From JACKDX01 sp964640175 (GTDB lineage Bacteria; Myxococcota_A; Polyangia; Polyangiales; GCA-016699535), in the NCBI GenBank assembly GCA_964640175.1, contig CAZXFW010000007.1, forward strand, positions 1 to 64,000: a stretch of 64,000 bases of DNA, given 5' to 3'. Shown here piece after piece: positions 42,395 through 50,940 of this stretch. Both the position numbers and the translations under genes were made by a program. The notes beneath the pieces were generated by a model that saw only the letters and a program-made list of their open reading frames with translations, had not been told where the DNA came from and did not search any database. Within the stretch, counting starts at the first letter, position 1; each line of letters starts with the position of its first letter.

Positions 42395-43791
42395 GTTTAG
42401 AAGCCCGTAATTTTACTCCTCGCGAGATCGTGGGTGAGCTGGATCGTTATATCATTGGTCAGCATCGCGCTAAACGCGCCGTGGCGGTGGCATTGCGTAA
42501 TCGGTGGCGGCGCCAACAAGTGTCTGCTGAATTGCGCGATGAAATTGCACCGAAGAATATCATCATGATCGGCCCAACTGGCGTGGGTAAAACAGAAATT
42601 GCTCGCCGCTTGGCAAAGCTTGCACGTGCGCCTTTCATCAAGGTTGAAGCTTCTAAGTTTACGGAAGTGGGGTATGTGGGGCGTGACGTGGAATCCATGA
42701 TCCGCGATTTGGTGCAGCTTGCGGTGCAGATGGTGCGTGATGAAGAACTGGAAGCTGTCAAAATACGTGCTTCGGAAAACGCAGAAGAACGTCTCATCCG
42801 GTTGATCGGAAATGCCAATGCGCCGGCTGCAGCACCCACGGGTGTTCCTGCGTCGTTTGGTCCATTTACGGTCAATGCACCACCGCAGCGCCCTTCGTTA
42901 CCTCTAGAGCGCGTTGAAGAGATTCGTAAAAAATTACGTGCTGGCGACTATGAGAATGAAAGTGTTGAGCTGGATGTGCCGGATCAAGGTGCGCTTCCGA
43001 TGATGACGGTGATGGGTGGACAGGGCCTGGAAGAAATGGAGATGAACCTGCGTGAGATGTTTAGTCAGCTTCCGGGCTTTAAAGGGCGTACCAAACGGCG
43101 CAAGGTGAAAGTGCCGGATGCCAGGAAGATTCTTGAAAAAGACGAGGCGCAAAAGCTTGTGGAAATGGACAAAGTGCAGCGTTTGGCGGTGGAGCGCACC
43201 GAACAAACGGGGATCATTTTTCTGGATGAAATCGACAAGATTGCTGGCAGGCAGACTGTGGCAGGCCCTGATGTTTCACGCGAAGGGGTGCAGCGGGATT
43301 TGCTTCCTGTGGTAGAGGGCTCAACCGTCAACACCAAATACGGCCCCGTGCGGACCGATCACATTTTATTTGTGGCGGCAGGCGCATTTCATGTGAGCAA
43401 AGTTTCGGATTTGATCCCTGAGCTTCAAGGACGCTTTCCGATTCGCGTGGAATTGGAGTCTTTGGAAAAGCGGGACTTTATCCGTATCCTGACCGAGCCC
43501 CAAAATGCGCTCACGCGGCAATACGAAGCTTTACTGGGTACCGAAGGCATCAGGCTTTCGTTTAAAGAAGATGCCATAGAAGCCATTGCACAGTATGCAG
43601 AAGAGGCGAATCAGCGCTCTGAAAACATTGGTGCGCGGCGGCTACACTCCATTTTGGAGGCATTGTTGGAAGAGCTTTCGTTCACGGCGCCTGAGCTTGT
43701 CGAAAAAAATTATACCATTGATGCAGAGCAAGTGAAAAAGGTGCTTGAGCCGATCATGTCCAACGAAGATCTTGCTCGATATATTTTGTAA
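42391..43791 (+). CDS. hslU: HslU (ClpY) AAA+ unfoldase
   Basis: Unfolds substrates and feeds them to HslV. The 466-aa protein has Walker A GPTGVGKTE near 55-63, the pore loop within KFTEVGYVGRDV, an intermediate I domain (about 110-240), Walker B IIFLDEIDKI near 273-282, and the sensor GARRLHSILE. The C-terminal DLARYIL tail is what docks into HslV. The ATG is coupled to hslV by ATGA. It ends 7 bp from a convergent lipoprotein gene. Confidence 0.96.
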   Translation: MSLEARNFTPREIVGELDRYIIGQHRAKRAVAVALRNRWRRQQVSAELRDEIAPKNIIMIGPTGVGKTEIARRLAKLARAPFIKVEASKFTEVGYVGRDVESMIRDLVQLAVQMVRDEELEAVKIRASENAEERLIRLIGNANAPAAAPTGVPASFGPFTVNAPPQRPSLPLERVEEIRKKLRAGDYENESVELDVPDQGALPMMTVMGGQGLEEMEMNLREMFSQLPGFKGRTKRRKVKVPDARKILEKDEAQKLVEMDKVQRLAVERTEQTGIIFLDEIDKIAGRQTVAGPDVSREGVQRDLLPVVEGSTVNTKYGPVRTDHILFVAAGAFHVSKVSDLIPELQGRFPIRVELESLEKRDFIRILTEPQNALTRQYEALLGTEGIRLSFKEDAIEAIAQYAEEANQRSENIGARRLHSILEALLEELSFTAPELVEKNYTIDAEQVKKVLEPIMSNEDLARYIL

Positions 43792-43798
43792 ACACTGC

Positions 43799-44473
43799 TT
43801 AAGGTCCTGAGCAAGTGTCATCGCTGCAGCTGCCTGCAGGAGGCTGGCAAGCTAGCCCTACAAGGCAACATGACCAACTACCACAGCCATCGTCAAATCC
43901 AGAGCCCAAGTTAAACGAGGTCGGAGGGCAAGAGGCTTTGCATAGATAGTGTTTGTTTTGTGAAGATGATTCACACAACGTGCCATAGCCTGAGGGATAG
44001 CCTAGGCATTTAAGCATTTCGTGAATATGACATGCACAGGTGTTCATGGATGCACACTTCGATTGGGCTTGCTCAATGCAATTGCCATTGGGAGTACCTG
44101 AATCTACGCCGGTATCTTGAGAGGCATCTCGGGATGCATCGATGCCTGTATCAGGAATGCTCCCATCAAACGGTATGCCAGCATCGGGAAGAGGAAGCTG
44201 GCAATTTTCACCTTCCGCAGAGGGCTCACACCCACTAATCGTTCCCGCATAGCAGTTGTAATAGCCAATGGGGCAGCCATTGGAATAGGTGCCGCCGCAA
44301 GGTCCTTGTGCTGGGTCATTACGGTCTGTTTCGTCGGTGAGACCGTCTTCATCGTCGTCGATGCCGTTGCATTTCTCATAGGTGATATTGGCGTCGCTTG
44401 TCGTGTTCCCGCCACCCGTTTGAATGCATCCCACCAGGATAAAACTCATCATTAAGCTAACTAACCACTGCAT
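43799..44473 (-). CDS. Lipoprotein with MopE-like metal-binding motif
   Basis: A 224-aa predicted surface lipoprotein; the signal ends with ILVGC (Cys16). CNGIDDDEDGLTDETD (35-50) matches the Asp-rich putative metal-binding motif found repeatedly in myxobacterial and MopE-type secreted proteins. A Pro/Asp/Thr/Gly linker (DAGIPFDGSIPDTGIDASRD) precedes a Cys-rich C-terminal domain with about 14 Cys. Function unknown; calcium or copper binding is only suggested by the motif. Confidence 0.75.
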   Translation of the reverse strand: MQWLVSLMMSFILVGCIQTGGGNTTSDANITYEKCNGIDDDEDGLTDETDRNDPAQGPCGGTYSNGCPIGYYNCYAGTISGCEPSAEGENCQLPLPDAGIPFDGSIPDTGIDASRDASQDTGVDSGTPNGNCIEQAQSKCASMNTCACHIHEMLKCLGYPSGYGTLCESSSQNKHYLCKASCPPTSFNLGSGFDDGCGSWSCCLVGLACQPPAGSCSDDTCSGP

Positions 44474-44496
44474 GCTACTAGTGTAGCAAAAATCGA

Positions 44497-46911
44497 TTAG
44501 AAAGCGACTGCGCTTGGTTTCATCTTAGGCAGATGGGTATCAAGAGGGACCATGGATAATCCTTCTTGTGCCCGGTATTCGGCATAATGGGTGAGTACAC
44601 GCCGAACGTAACGGTGGGTTTGACTAAACGGAATATGTTCAAGAAATACGTCAAGCGGCATGGTATCTGAATAAAGCGTCAGCCATTTTCGTACGTTGTG
44701 TGGACCGCCATTGTACGCTGCAATTGCTAGAGGTAAGGCGCCGTCGAACCGTTTGAGCAGCGAGGCGAGGTACCAAGCGGCAAACTTAATGTTGGTGTCA
44801 GGATCAAGTAAATCTGCGGTGGTAAAATAGTCTGCGCCCATTTTTCGTGCGATGAGCGTTCCTGTTCGTGGCATGATTTGCATCAATCCCAACGCGCCTG
44901 CATAGGAGATAATGCGTTTTTGGTAAACACTTTCGACACGCATGACTGCGAGGAGAAGGTTGGGATCCAAGTTATATTCTTTCGCAATGGCGCGAACGGA
45001 TTCATGATAAGGCCTAGGTAATCCGTTGAGGCTTTGCCACCCGGCGAGTCCGATGGCAGTGCCATAGTCTCCGAGTGATGCACATACCTTGGCCAACAGT
45101 TCGCGTTCAGTGACATCAAGCTCCCGCCGTGCCTGTCGAATTTTGGAGCTGGGGGGAGTGGGACGAATGGCACGGCCTTTGTAGACAGCAGCAAGGCCTG
45201 CACGTTGCGGTTTGCGTCCTGTGGCGGCTCGCCACGCAAGATACGCTTCATGGAGTTCATCACTGGCAGCACTGGGCTGTCCAAGCGCTATCAATATCCA
45301 TGCACGATAGAGCCACGGGTAAGCTTCTTTATAGTCCATGGCTAAGGTGTGTAGATCTGCCGCCAACGGCTTGAGACCAGCAGTTACCGATTGTTGCATT
45401 GGAGCAGCTTTGGACTCGACATAGGGAGCGTTGCTTGCCAGCCACTTGTGTCGAGAAACAGGCGCGTGAGATGTTTGCGGGCTAGGCGGTTGAGCGCGTT
45501 GGATAGTGTTTAATCGCTGCGTTGCCCACATCCGATAATAGGGCAGTGAAGTCGTATCCGTCCGAATGATGTTACGAAACGCGGTTTCGGCTTCTTTAAG
45601 CTGACCACTCCGCTCCAGTGCACGTGCATAGTGATACCTGGCTGAAAGTCCATAGCGTGGATCGCTGACTAAGGGCTCAAGTGCCTGGATGAGTGCTGGA
45701 TCGGTCACGATGCCGGCACCTAACAAGGCCAGTTCATAGCGGAATCCCGGTAAAATCCGGCGCCGTCCTTCTGACAGTGAGACAAGAACATGCTGAGCCG
45801 GCTCTGCGAGATTGGCAGAGACAGCGATGGTCATGACGGCTTTGAGCTGGGCAGTTGTAAGGCGGCTATAGGTTCTTCCTTTGGTAATGCGCTCGATTTT
45901 CGAAAGTGCTTGGGCCTGAGTGTCTTTGGATGCGGTTTTTGTTTCTCGAGGGGCTGGTAAGGGTGTACCCGAAGAGGTGGCCAATGTTTGTGCACGCAGT
46001 AAAAGTTCAAGCGATTGATTGGTGCCGCCATCTCGGCGGGCAAGCTGAGAGGCGAGCTGAATGACGTCTAAATAGTTTCGCCGGCTTAGCGGTGCATCAA
46101 GCAGGTGACTGATTTCAGCTCTAGCAAGCTCGAATGGCCCAGTGTCGATCAGCCTTGCTGCACGTGCCATGCGCTGTACCAAGGTATAGTCATGTACAGG
46201 AGTTCCTAGTGGTTGAAGCGCTTTGAGGCGTTGACGGGCATGCTCAGCAGCGAGGCTTCCAGGGTGGTTGAGATCGAGGGTACGGTAGACATTGATGGCA
46301 CCTGAGGTGTCCTTCCAAGATTCTTTCGCCTCGCCTAATGCGAATTTGAGATCCAAAGCTTCTGGGAGACCCGGATAGTGTTTGAGCAGGTCATCCAAAG
46401 CCATTGCGGACCGCTTGTCTTTGGCAGCTAGCAAGCAACGCACCTCTCCTACGCGGCCTTTGGCAACGATGCTCGAGTCAGGGCTTTTGCGAGCCAGTGC
46501 GAAGGCTTGACATGCTTCGTTGGCTAGCCCTGCCTGCATGAGTAGTTCAGCACGATCCAACGCAAACCGATCTTCAAGTTCAGGCAATGCCCATGCTGCA
46601 ACGGTTAGTTGTAAGCGAGCAAGCGCAAGCTGGCCGCTGCTGCGGTAAGCCTCTGCTAACGAGATGGCTTTTTTAGCGGCTTCAAGTCGTTCGCCCCAGG
46701 ACAGGTCAGGGCCAACATGGGTGGGAGGCGGCATGCACATCGACATGTGTGTGCTGCGGATGGCGAGAGTATCGAGGGAAGGCGTCTCTTGGCTTACGGC
46801 ATACAAGGGGGCGTTTGGATGGGCCAAGGCACTCCCTGTCCATGACAGGGTGCACACGGACCAACAGCTTAGCCATAGGACCAAACGCACACTATTAGTA
46901 TAATGCGGCAT
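44497..46911 (-). CDS. Soluble lytic murein transglycosylase (Slt70-like)
   Basis: A periplasmic enzyme that cleaves peptidoglycan glycan strands to 1,6-anhydromuropeptides. The 804-aa chain has a signal peptide (about 1-30), a long helical superhelix with TPR-like repeats, and a C-terminal SLT domain with catalytic Glu660 (MRVESVYQ), GALGLMQIMP and AAYNGGPHNVRKW. It is longer than E. coli Slt70 (about 645 aa) because the helical part is extended. AAAGGT lies nine bases ahead of the ATG and directly follows the U-tract of a hairpin, suggesting leader control. Confidence 0.9.
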   Translation of the reverse strand: MPHYTNSVRLVLWLSCWSVCTLSWTGSALAHPNAPLYAVSQETPSLDTLAIRSTHMSMCMPPPTHVGPDLSWGERLEAAKKAISLAEAYRSSGQLALARLQLTVAAWALPELEDRFALDRAELLMQAGLANEACQAFALARKSPDSSIVAKGRVGEVRCLLAAKDKRSAMALDDLLKHYPGLPEALDLKFALGEAKESWKDTSGAINVYRTLDLNHPGSLAAEHARQRLKALQPLGTPVHDYTLVQRMARAARLIDTGPFELARAEISHLLDAPLSRRNYLDVIQLASQLARRDGGTNQSLELLLRAQTLATSSGTPLPAPRETKTASKDTQAQALSKIERITKGRTYSRLTTAQLKAVMTIAVSANLAEPAQHVLVSLSEGRRRILPGFRYELALLGAGIVTDPALIQALEPLVSDPRYGLSARYHYARALERSGQLKEAETAFRNIIRTDTTSLPYYRMWATQRLNTIQRAQPPSPQTSHAPVSRHKWLASNAPYVESKAAPMQQSVTAGLKPLAADLHTLAMDYKEAYPWLYRAWILIALGQPSAASDELHEAYLAWRAATGRKPQRAGLAAVYKGRAIRPTPPSSKIRQARRELDVTERELLAKVCASLGDYGTAIGLAGWQSLNGLPRPYHESVRAIAKEYNLDPNLLLAVMRVESVYQKRIISYAGALGLMQIMPRTGTLIARKMGADYFTTADLLDPDTNIKFAAWYLASLLKRFDGALPLAIAAYNGGPHNVRKWLTLYSDTMPLDVFLEHIPFSQTHRYVRRVLTHYAEYRAQEGLSMVPLDTHLPKMKPSAVAF

Positions 46912-46926
46912 TTGCCATGCACCTTT

Positions 46927-46953
46927 AAAAACTGCGTGGAGGCGTACACGCAG
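46927..46953 (-). terminator. Intrinsic-terminator-like hairpin in the slt leader
   Basis: On the minus strand CTGCGTG and CACGCAG form a 7-bp stem with an 8-base loop, followed directly by TTTTT. It lies about 70 bp past the proS stop, and its U-tract touches the slt ribosome site (AAAGGT at 46921-46926). It could end proS transcripts or act as an attenuator for slt. Confidence 0.6.
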
Positions 46954-47023
46954 CGGGGAGGCATTGGGCTAAAACTACTGAATTTACTTGGTTTTTTGAA
47001 AATTCGGAGAGTTGAGCTTTTTT

Positions 47024-48295
47024 TTAAGGCTTCGCCGAAAGCATGCCTAGTACCGCCTTGACCACGGCATCTACCGGAACGTTTTGGGACTCGGTTTCGG
47101 TGCGGGCTTTGAGCTCGACGGCGCCTTGGGCGATGGCGCGAGCGCCTATCGTGACACGCAAGGGGAGCCCGATCAGATCGGCGTCTTTAAATTTTACGCC
47201 AGGACGTTCCTCACGGTCGTCCCACAACACAGATACACCTGCGTGTTGAAGTTGAGTGTAAAGCGTAGTGGCAGCCTCGATCACAGGTGCGTCATGGCCC
47301 AGCGTAGAGAGCATGACTTGGTATGGAGCGAGACTAAAGGGCCATGCAATGCCTTGTTCATCGTGATGTTGTTCCACGGCAGCCGCGATCAAGCGTGAGA
47401 TACCAATGCCGTAGCATCCCATCACGAAAGGTTGCTGTTTCCCTTGCTCATCAAGGAAGACCGCATTCATCTTAGCGCTGTAGTGTGTGCCTAGCATGAA
47501 GATGTGGCCCACTTCGATGCTGCGATACGCCGCAAGAGGGGCCTTGCAACGTGGGCATGGGTCATTGTGTTTCAGTTGGCTGGCTTCAGCGATTTCGGTA
47601 TTGGCAGCATAGTCACATGCATTGCATGCAATGATGGCGTCTTCCCCTGTATTCGCAAGCACTTGAAACTCCGCACTGCCTGAGCCTCCCATGGCGCCCG
47701 TGTCTGCCGCCACGACACGATAGGCCAATCCCATGCGTTTGAAGATGGAGTGATAGGCCTCAGACATGCGCTCATAGCTCTTAGCCGCGCTGACTTCGTC
47801 GATGTCAAAGGAATAGGCATCTTTCATTATGAACTCGCGACCTCGAAGCAGGCCAGCTCTTGGACGTGGCTCATCACGGTATTTGGTTTGAATCTGATAG
47901 AGAATGACGGGAAGTTGTTTGTAACTTCGGATCTCACGTCGTGCTAAGTCGGTGATGATTTCTTCATGCGTGGGCGCTAGCACATACGGCGCTTGGCTTC
48001 GGTCGTTAAAGCGTAAAAGGATGTCACCAAATGTGTCGTAACGATCTGTCTCTTGGTAATACGATGCTGGCACAAGCGCAGGCATCAAGAGCTCTTGTGC
48101 TCCTGCGCGGTCCATTTCGTCTTTAACAATTTGGCTGATGCGGTTGAGCACGCGCAGTCCCAATGGCAAAAGCTCATAAATACCGGCGCCCACCATGCGC
48201 ATGTACCCCGCACGCAATAGCAAAATGTGCGATGGCGTTTGAGCGTCTTTAGGGCTTTCTTTAAGGGTGGGGATAAAAGCAGAGGAATAGCGCAT
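47024..48295 (-). CDS. proS: Prolyl-tRNA synthetase lacking the INS editing domain
   Basis: Charges tRNA-Pro with proline. It is 423 aa, whereas the common bacterial type is about 565-575. Class II catalytic motifs are present (motif 2 near RPRAGLLRGREFIMKDAYSFD, 144-164; motif 3 in GCYGIGISRLIAA, 293-305), as is the C-terminal anticodon domain. Where the INS (YbaK-like, Ala-tRNA-Pro editing) domain normally sits there are only about 22 residues, flanked by CNAC (224-227) and CPRC (247-250), a likely zinc site. Editing would then need a separate protein. It is 11 bp downstream of purS. Confidence 0.92.
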   Translation of the reverse strand: MRYSSAFIPTLKESPKDAQTPSHILLLRAGYMRMVGAGIYELLPLGLRVLNRISQIVKDEMDRAGAQELLMPALVPASYYQETDRYDTFGDILLRFNDRSQAPYVLAPTHEEIITDLARREIRSYKQLPVILYQIQTKYRDEPRPRAGLLRGREFIMKDAYSFDIDEVSAAKSYERMSEAYHSIFKRMGLAYRVVAADTGAMGGSGSAEFQVLANTGEDAIIACNACDYAANTEIAEASQLKHNDPCPRCKAPLAAYRSIEVGHIFMLGTHYSAKMNAVFLDEQGKQQPFVMGCYGIGISRLIAAAVEQHHDEQGIAWPFSLAPYQVMLSTLGHDAPVIEAATTLYTQLQHAGVSVLWDDREERPGVKFKDADLIGLPLRVTIGARAIAQGAVELKARTETESQNVPVDAVVKAVLGMLSAKP

Positions 48296-48306
48296 GGGAG
48301 AAGATG

Positions 48307-48558
48307 CTATGAGTTGGAGTCGCGGATTTCAACGTGAAAATCTTCGATCACGGGGTTACATAAAAGTTTCTGCGACATGCTTTGCAGTTTTTGGCGTACT
48401 TCCTCTGCTCCGGTATCGTCCATCTCGATTTCAATCAGTTTTCCGACACGCACAGACCGCACGCCATTAAAGCCAAGGCTTTCCAATGCACGGCGGACAG
48501 CATCGCCCTGGGGGTCTAATACTTCTTTTTTCAGAGAGACAACCACGTGTGCTTTCAT
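48307..48558 (-). CDS. purS: Phosphoribosylformylglycinamidine synthase subunit PurS
   Basis: The small subunit that links PurL and PurQ in the three-part FGAM synthase. The 83-aa protein has the VVSLKKEVLDPQGDAVRRAL (6-25) opening and GVRSVRVGKLIEIEM (36-50). The ATG overlaps the purC stop by 4 bp. PurL and PurQ are not nearby in this window. Confidence 0.92.
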   Translation of the reverse strand: MKAHVVVSLKKEVLDPQGDAVRRALESLGFNGVRSVRVGKLIEIEMDDTGAEEVRQKLQSMSQKLLCNPVIEDFHVEIRDSNS

Positions 48559-49520
48559 AGCGATAGATTCTTTTCTAAACGAGTGGTGGGATTCTGTAAA
48601 TCAGGTTGGAATTCTTTGCCGCAGATGCTGCTACATGCCTGCATATAGCGCTTTGCAGCCTCCATGCGGACGTCATCGGGTAAGGAAGGGCAGGGGCCTT
48701 CGCCACGGAAGTTATGGTCGGCCAGCCAGCGTCGTACATATTCTTTGTCGAAGGACTCAGGTGTTTTGCCTTCTGCTACACGTGCTTCATAGCTTTCCTT
48801 AAACCAGAACCGAGATGAATCGGGCGTATGAACCTCGTCGATGACTACAATAAATCCATCTCGTGTTTTCCCAAACTCGTATTTAGTGTCTACGAGGATC
48901 AAGCCTTGTTTGGCGCACAATTCTTGCCCGATATTAAACAAAGTGCGTGCATACGCTGCTGCGGTGTCGAAATCGTGTTCGCTGATTCGTCCCATGGCTA
49001 ACAATTCTTCGCGAGAGACGCTTACATCATGCTCACCTTGTTCTGCTTTGGTGCTTGGTGTGAGGATAGGCTCGGGCAATGGTGCATTGTGTTGCAAGCC
49101 GTCGGGCAGCGTGTGCCCACAAAACTCGCGTTTGCCTTGAGAGTAGTGCGTCCAAATGCTGGTGCTGGTAACGCCAGTAAGATACGCTCGCATCACAAAC
49201 TCGGCTGGCAGTGGTGTGCATTCACGTACCACCATGGCAGAGGGGTCAGGTACCTCAAGCACATGATTGGGGACAGCTTCTTCAGTCTGTTCAAACCACC
49301 AGGCGGCGAGTTGGTTCAGGACTTGACCTTTAAAAGGGAGCGTGCCGACGTGCTGGTCGAATGCGCTGATGCGATCAGTCACGATGATGATGCGTTTGTC
49401 ATCTGCGGTAAGGTAGCTGTCGCGGACCTTGCCACGCATCTTTTTCCCTAACGTTTCAAAATGAGTTTCTTCAAGGCACAGCTCAAGACCTTGGCGAAGA
49501 ATGGCTTCACTGAGTGTCAC
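48555..49520 (-). CDS. purC: SAICAR synthetase
   Basis: Joins CAIR and aspartate using ATP in purine synthesis. At 321 aa it is the longer, eukaryote-like PurC. KMRGKVRDSYL (27-37) is the ATP-binding Gly-rich region; FVMRAYLTGVTSTSIW, LVDTKYEFGKT and VIDEVHTPDSSRFW are the conserved catalytic motifs. The start is GTG 49520, overlapping the purB stop (GTGA). Confidence 0.95.
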   Translation of the reverse strand: MTLSEAILRQGLELCLEETHFETLGKKMRGKVRDSYLTADDKRIIIVTDRISAFDQHVGTLPFKGQVLNQLAAWWFEQTEEAVPNHVLEVPDPSAMVVRECTPLPAEFVMRAYLTGVTSTSIWTHYSQGKREFCGHTLPDGLQHNAPLPEPILTPSTKAEQGEHDVSVSREELLAMGRISEHDFDTAAAYARTLFNIGQELCAKQGLILVDTKYEFGKTRDGFIVVIDEVHTPDSSRFWFKESYEARVAEGKTPESFDKEYVRRWLADHNFRGEGPCPSLPDDVRMEAAKRYMQACSSICGKEFQPDLQNPTTRLEKNLSL

Positions 49521-50821
49521 GGTGTTTCTCCCAACGTACGGTTAATAATGGTATCCACATGCTGAAGCAAACGCTTCAAATCAAACTCGGCTTCGATTTC
49601 TTGCTCAGAAAGGTGCGCACGAATGTCGGTGTCTTCTAATACGTAGTTTTTGAACGGAGCCTGGTGCTCGAAAGCGGCCATAGCATTGCGTTGAACAAGC
49701 ACATAGCCTTCTTGACGGCCAAGCCCTTTTTCGACAAGTGCAAGCAGTAGTCCTTCGCTGGCCCAAAGTCCGTGCGTGCGTGCAAGATTCTGTTCCATGG
49801 TGTGCGGATAAGCCACGAGCCCTTGGATGAGAGCTTTGCAGCGATCAAGCATAAAAGCCAGGGTAGAGGTGGTATCAGGCAAGAGCATCCTTTCTACAGA
49901 TGAATGGCTGATGTCTCGTTCGTGCCATAGACTGATGTTTTCCAAGCCGGGAACGACTGCGGCTCGAACCACGCGAGCTAGCCCACAAAGATTCTCGCTT
50001 AATATGGGATTGCGTTTATGAGGCATGGCGCTTGAGCCTTTTTGTCCCTTGTGAAAGGCTTCTTCGGCTTCGCCCACTTCGCTGCGTTGCCAATGACGGA
50101 TATTGGTGGCGAGGCGCTCAATGCCAGCCGCCATGAGGGCTAGGCTGAACAAAAGCCGTGCGTGTCGATCTCGCGGTACAACCTGCGTGGCGACGGTTTC
50201 TGGCACTAGGCCTAGCCTCGCTAACGCAGCCTTTTCGATGTCAGGTGTTAAGTGACTGTAGGTGCCCACGGCACCCGATAGCGTACCTACGCCAATCATA
50301 GCGCGTGTGTCTTTAAGATGAGTGTGCGCACGTGCAAGCTCGGCGTAATGTCCACAAAGCGCCAGTCCAAACGTGATGGGTTCGGCAGCAATCCCATGAG
50401 AACGACCTATCATGGGTGTGTGCCGGTGCTCATGGATACGCGTACTGAGTGCCTGTAGCAGTGCGTCACTGCGAACGAGTAGAGCATCGACTGCTTGAAC
50501 CAATAAAAGCGCAAGCGAGCTATCTAAAACATCCGAAGAGGTCATGCCGCGATGAAGCCATCGAGCGGGTTTGCCTCCAAGCTCTTCGATGTGTGTCAGA
50601 AAAGCGATGACGTCGTGACGTGAAGTGGCTTCAATGGCGTCGATGCGTTCTGGATCGATGCGTTCTTTGAGTGGCTTGAGGGAAGCTGCTGTGCCCGTGG
50701 GGACAAGCTTGGCTTGCTCCATGGCTTCACATGCCGCCAGCTCTACCTCAAACCATGCGTGATAGCGTGACAGGGGTGACCACAGCGCTTGAAAATCAGC
50801 CGGTGTGTAGCGAGGAATCAT
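49517..50821 (-). CDS. purB: Adenylosuccinate lyase
   Basis: Eliminates fumarate from SAICAR and from adenylosuccinate. The 434-aa protein has the fumarase/aspartase signature SSAMPHKRNP (263-272), MTSSDVLDSS (93-102) and SHGIAAEPITFG (141-152). It is the first gene of purB-purC-purS-proS, all coupled or tightly spaced, so control should act in 50822-50940, where no clear promoter or riboswitch is apparent. Confidence 0.96.
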   Translation of the reverse strand: MIPRYTPADFQALWSPLSRYHAWFEVELAACEAMEQAKLVPTGTAASLKPLKERIDPERIDAIEATSRHDVIAFLTHIEELGGKPARWLHRGMTSSDVLDSSLALLLVQAVDALLVRSDALLQALSTRIHEHRHTPMIGRSHGIAAEPITFGLALCGHYAELARAHTHLKDTRAMIGVGTLSGAVGTYSHLTPDIEKAALARLGLVPETVATQVVPRDRHARLLFSLALMAAGIERLATNIRHWQRSEVGEAEEAFHKGQKGSSAMPHKRNPILSENLCGLARVVRAAVVPGLENISLWHERDISHSSVERMLLPDTTSTLAFMLDRCKALIQGLVAYPHTMEQNLARTHGLWASEGLLLALVEKGLGRQEGYVLVQRNAMAAFEHQAPFKNYVLEDTDIRAHLSEQEIEAEFDLKRLLQHVDTIINRTLGETP

Positions 50822-50940
50822 GACAGGCCAGCCACCCTATCAAGCTTATCAGGGTTGTCCATACCTGATGTAGAGGCTTGCGCTAGTGAAAAGCAGGCTA
50901 ACGCAACATGGGCAAAAGCTATGCGATCGCGTTGATAAGC

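Noticed and set aside
47024..48295. proS as a truncated pseudogene
   Set aside because: All aminoacylation motifs and the anticodon domain are intact and the frame is uninterrupted; only the INS region is absent.
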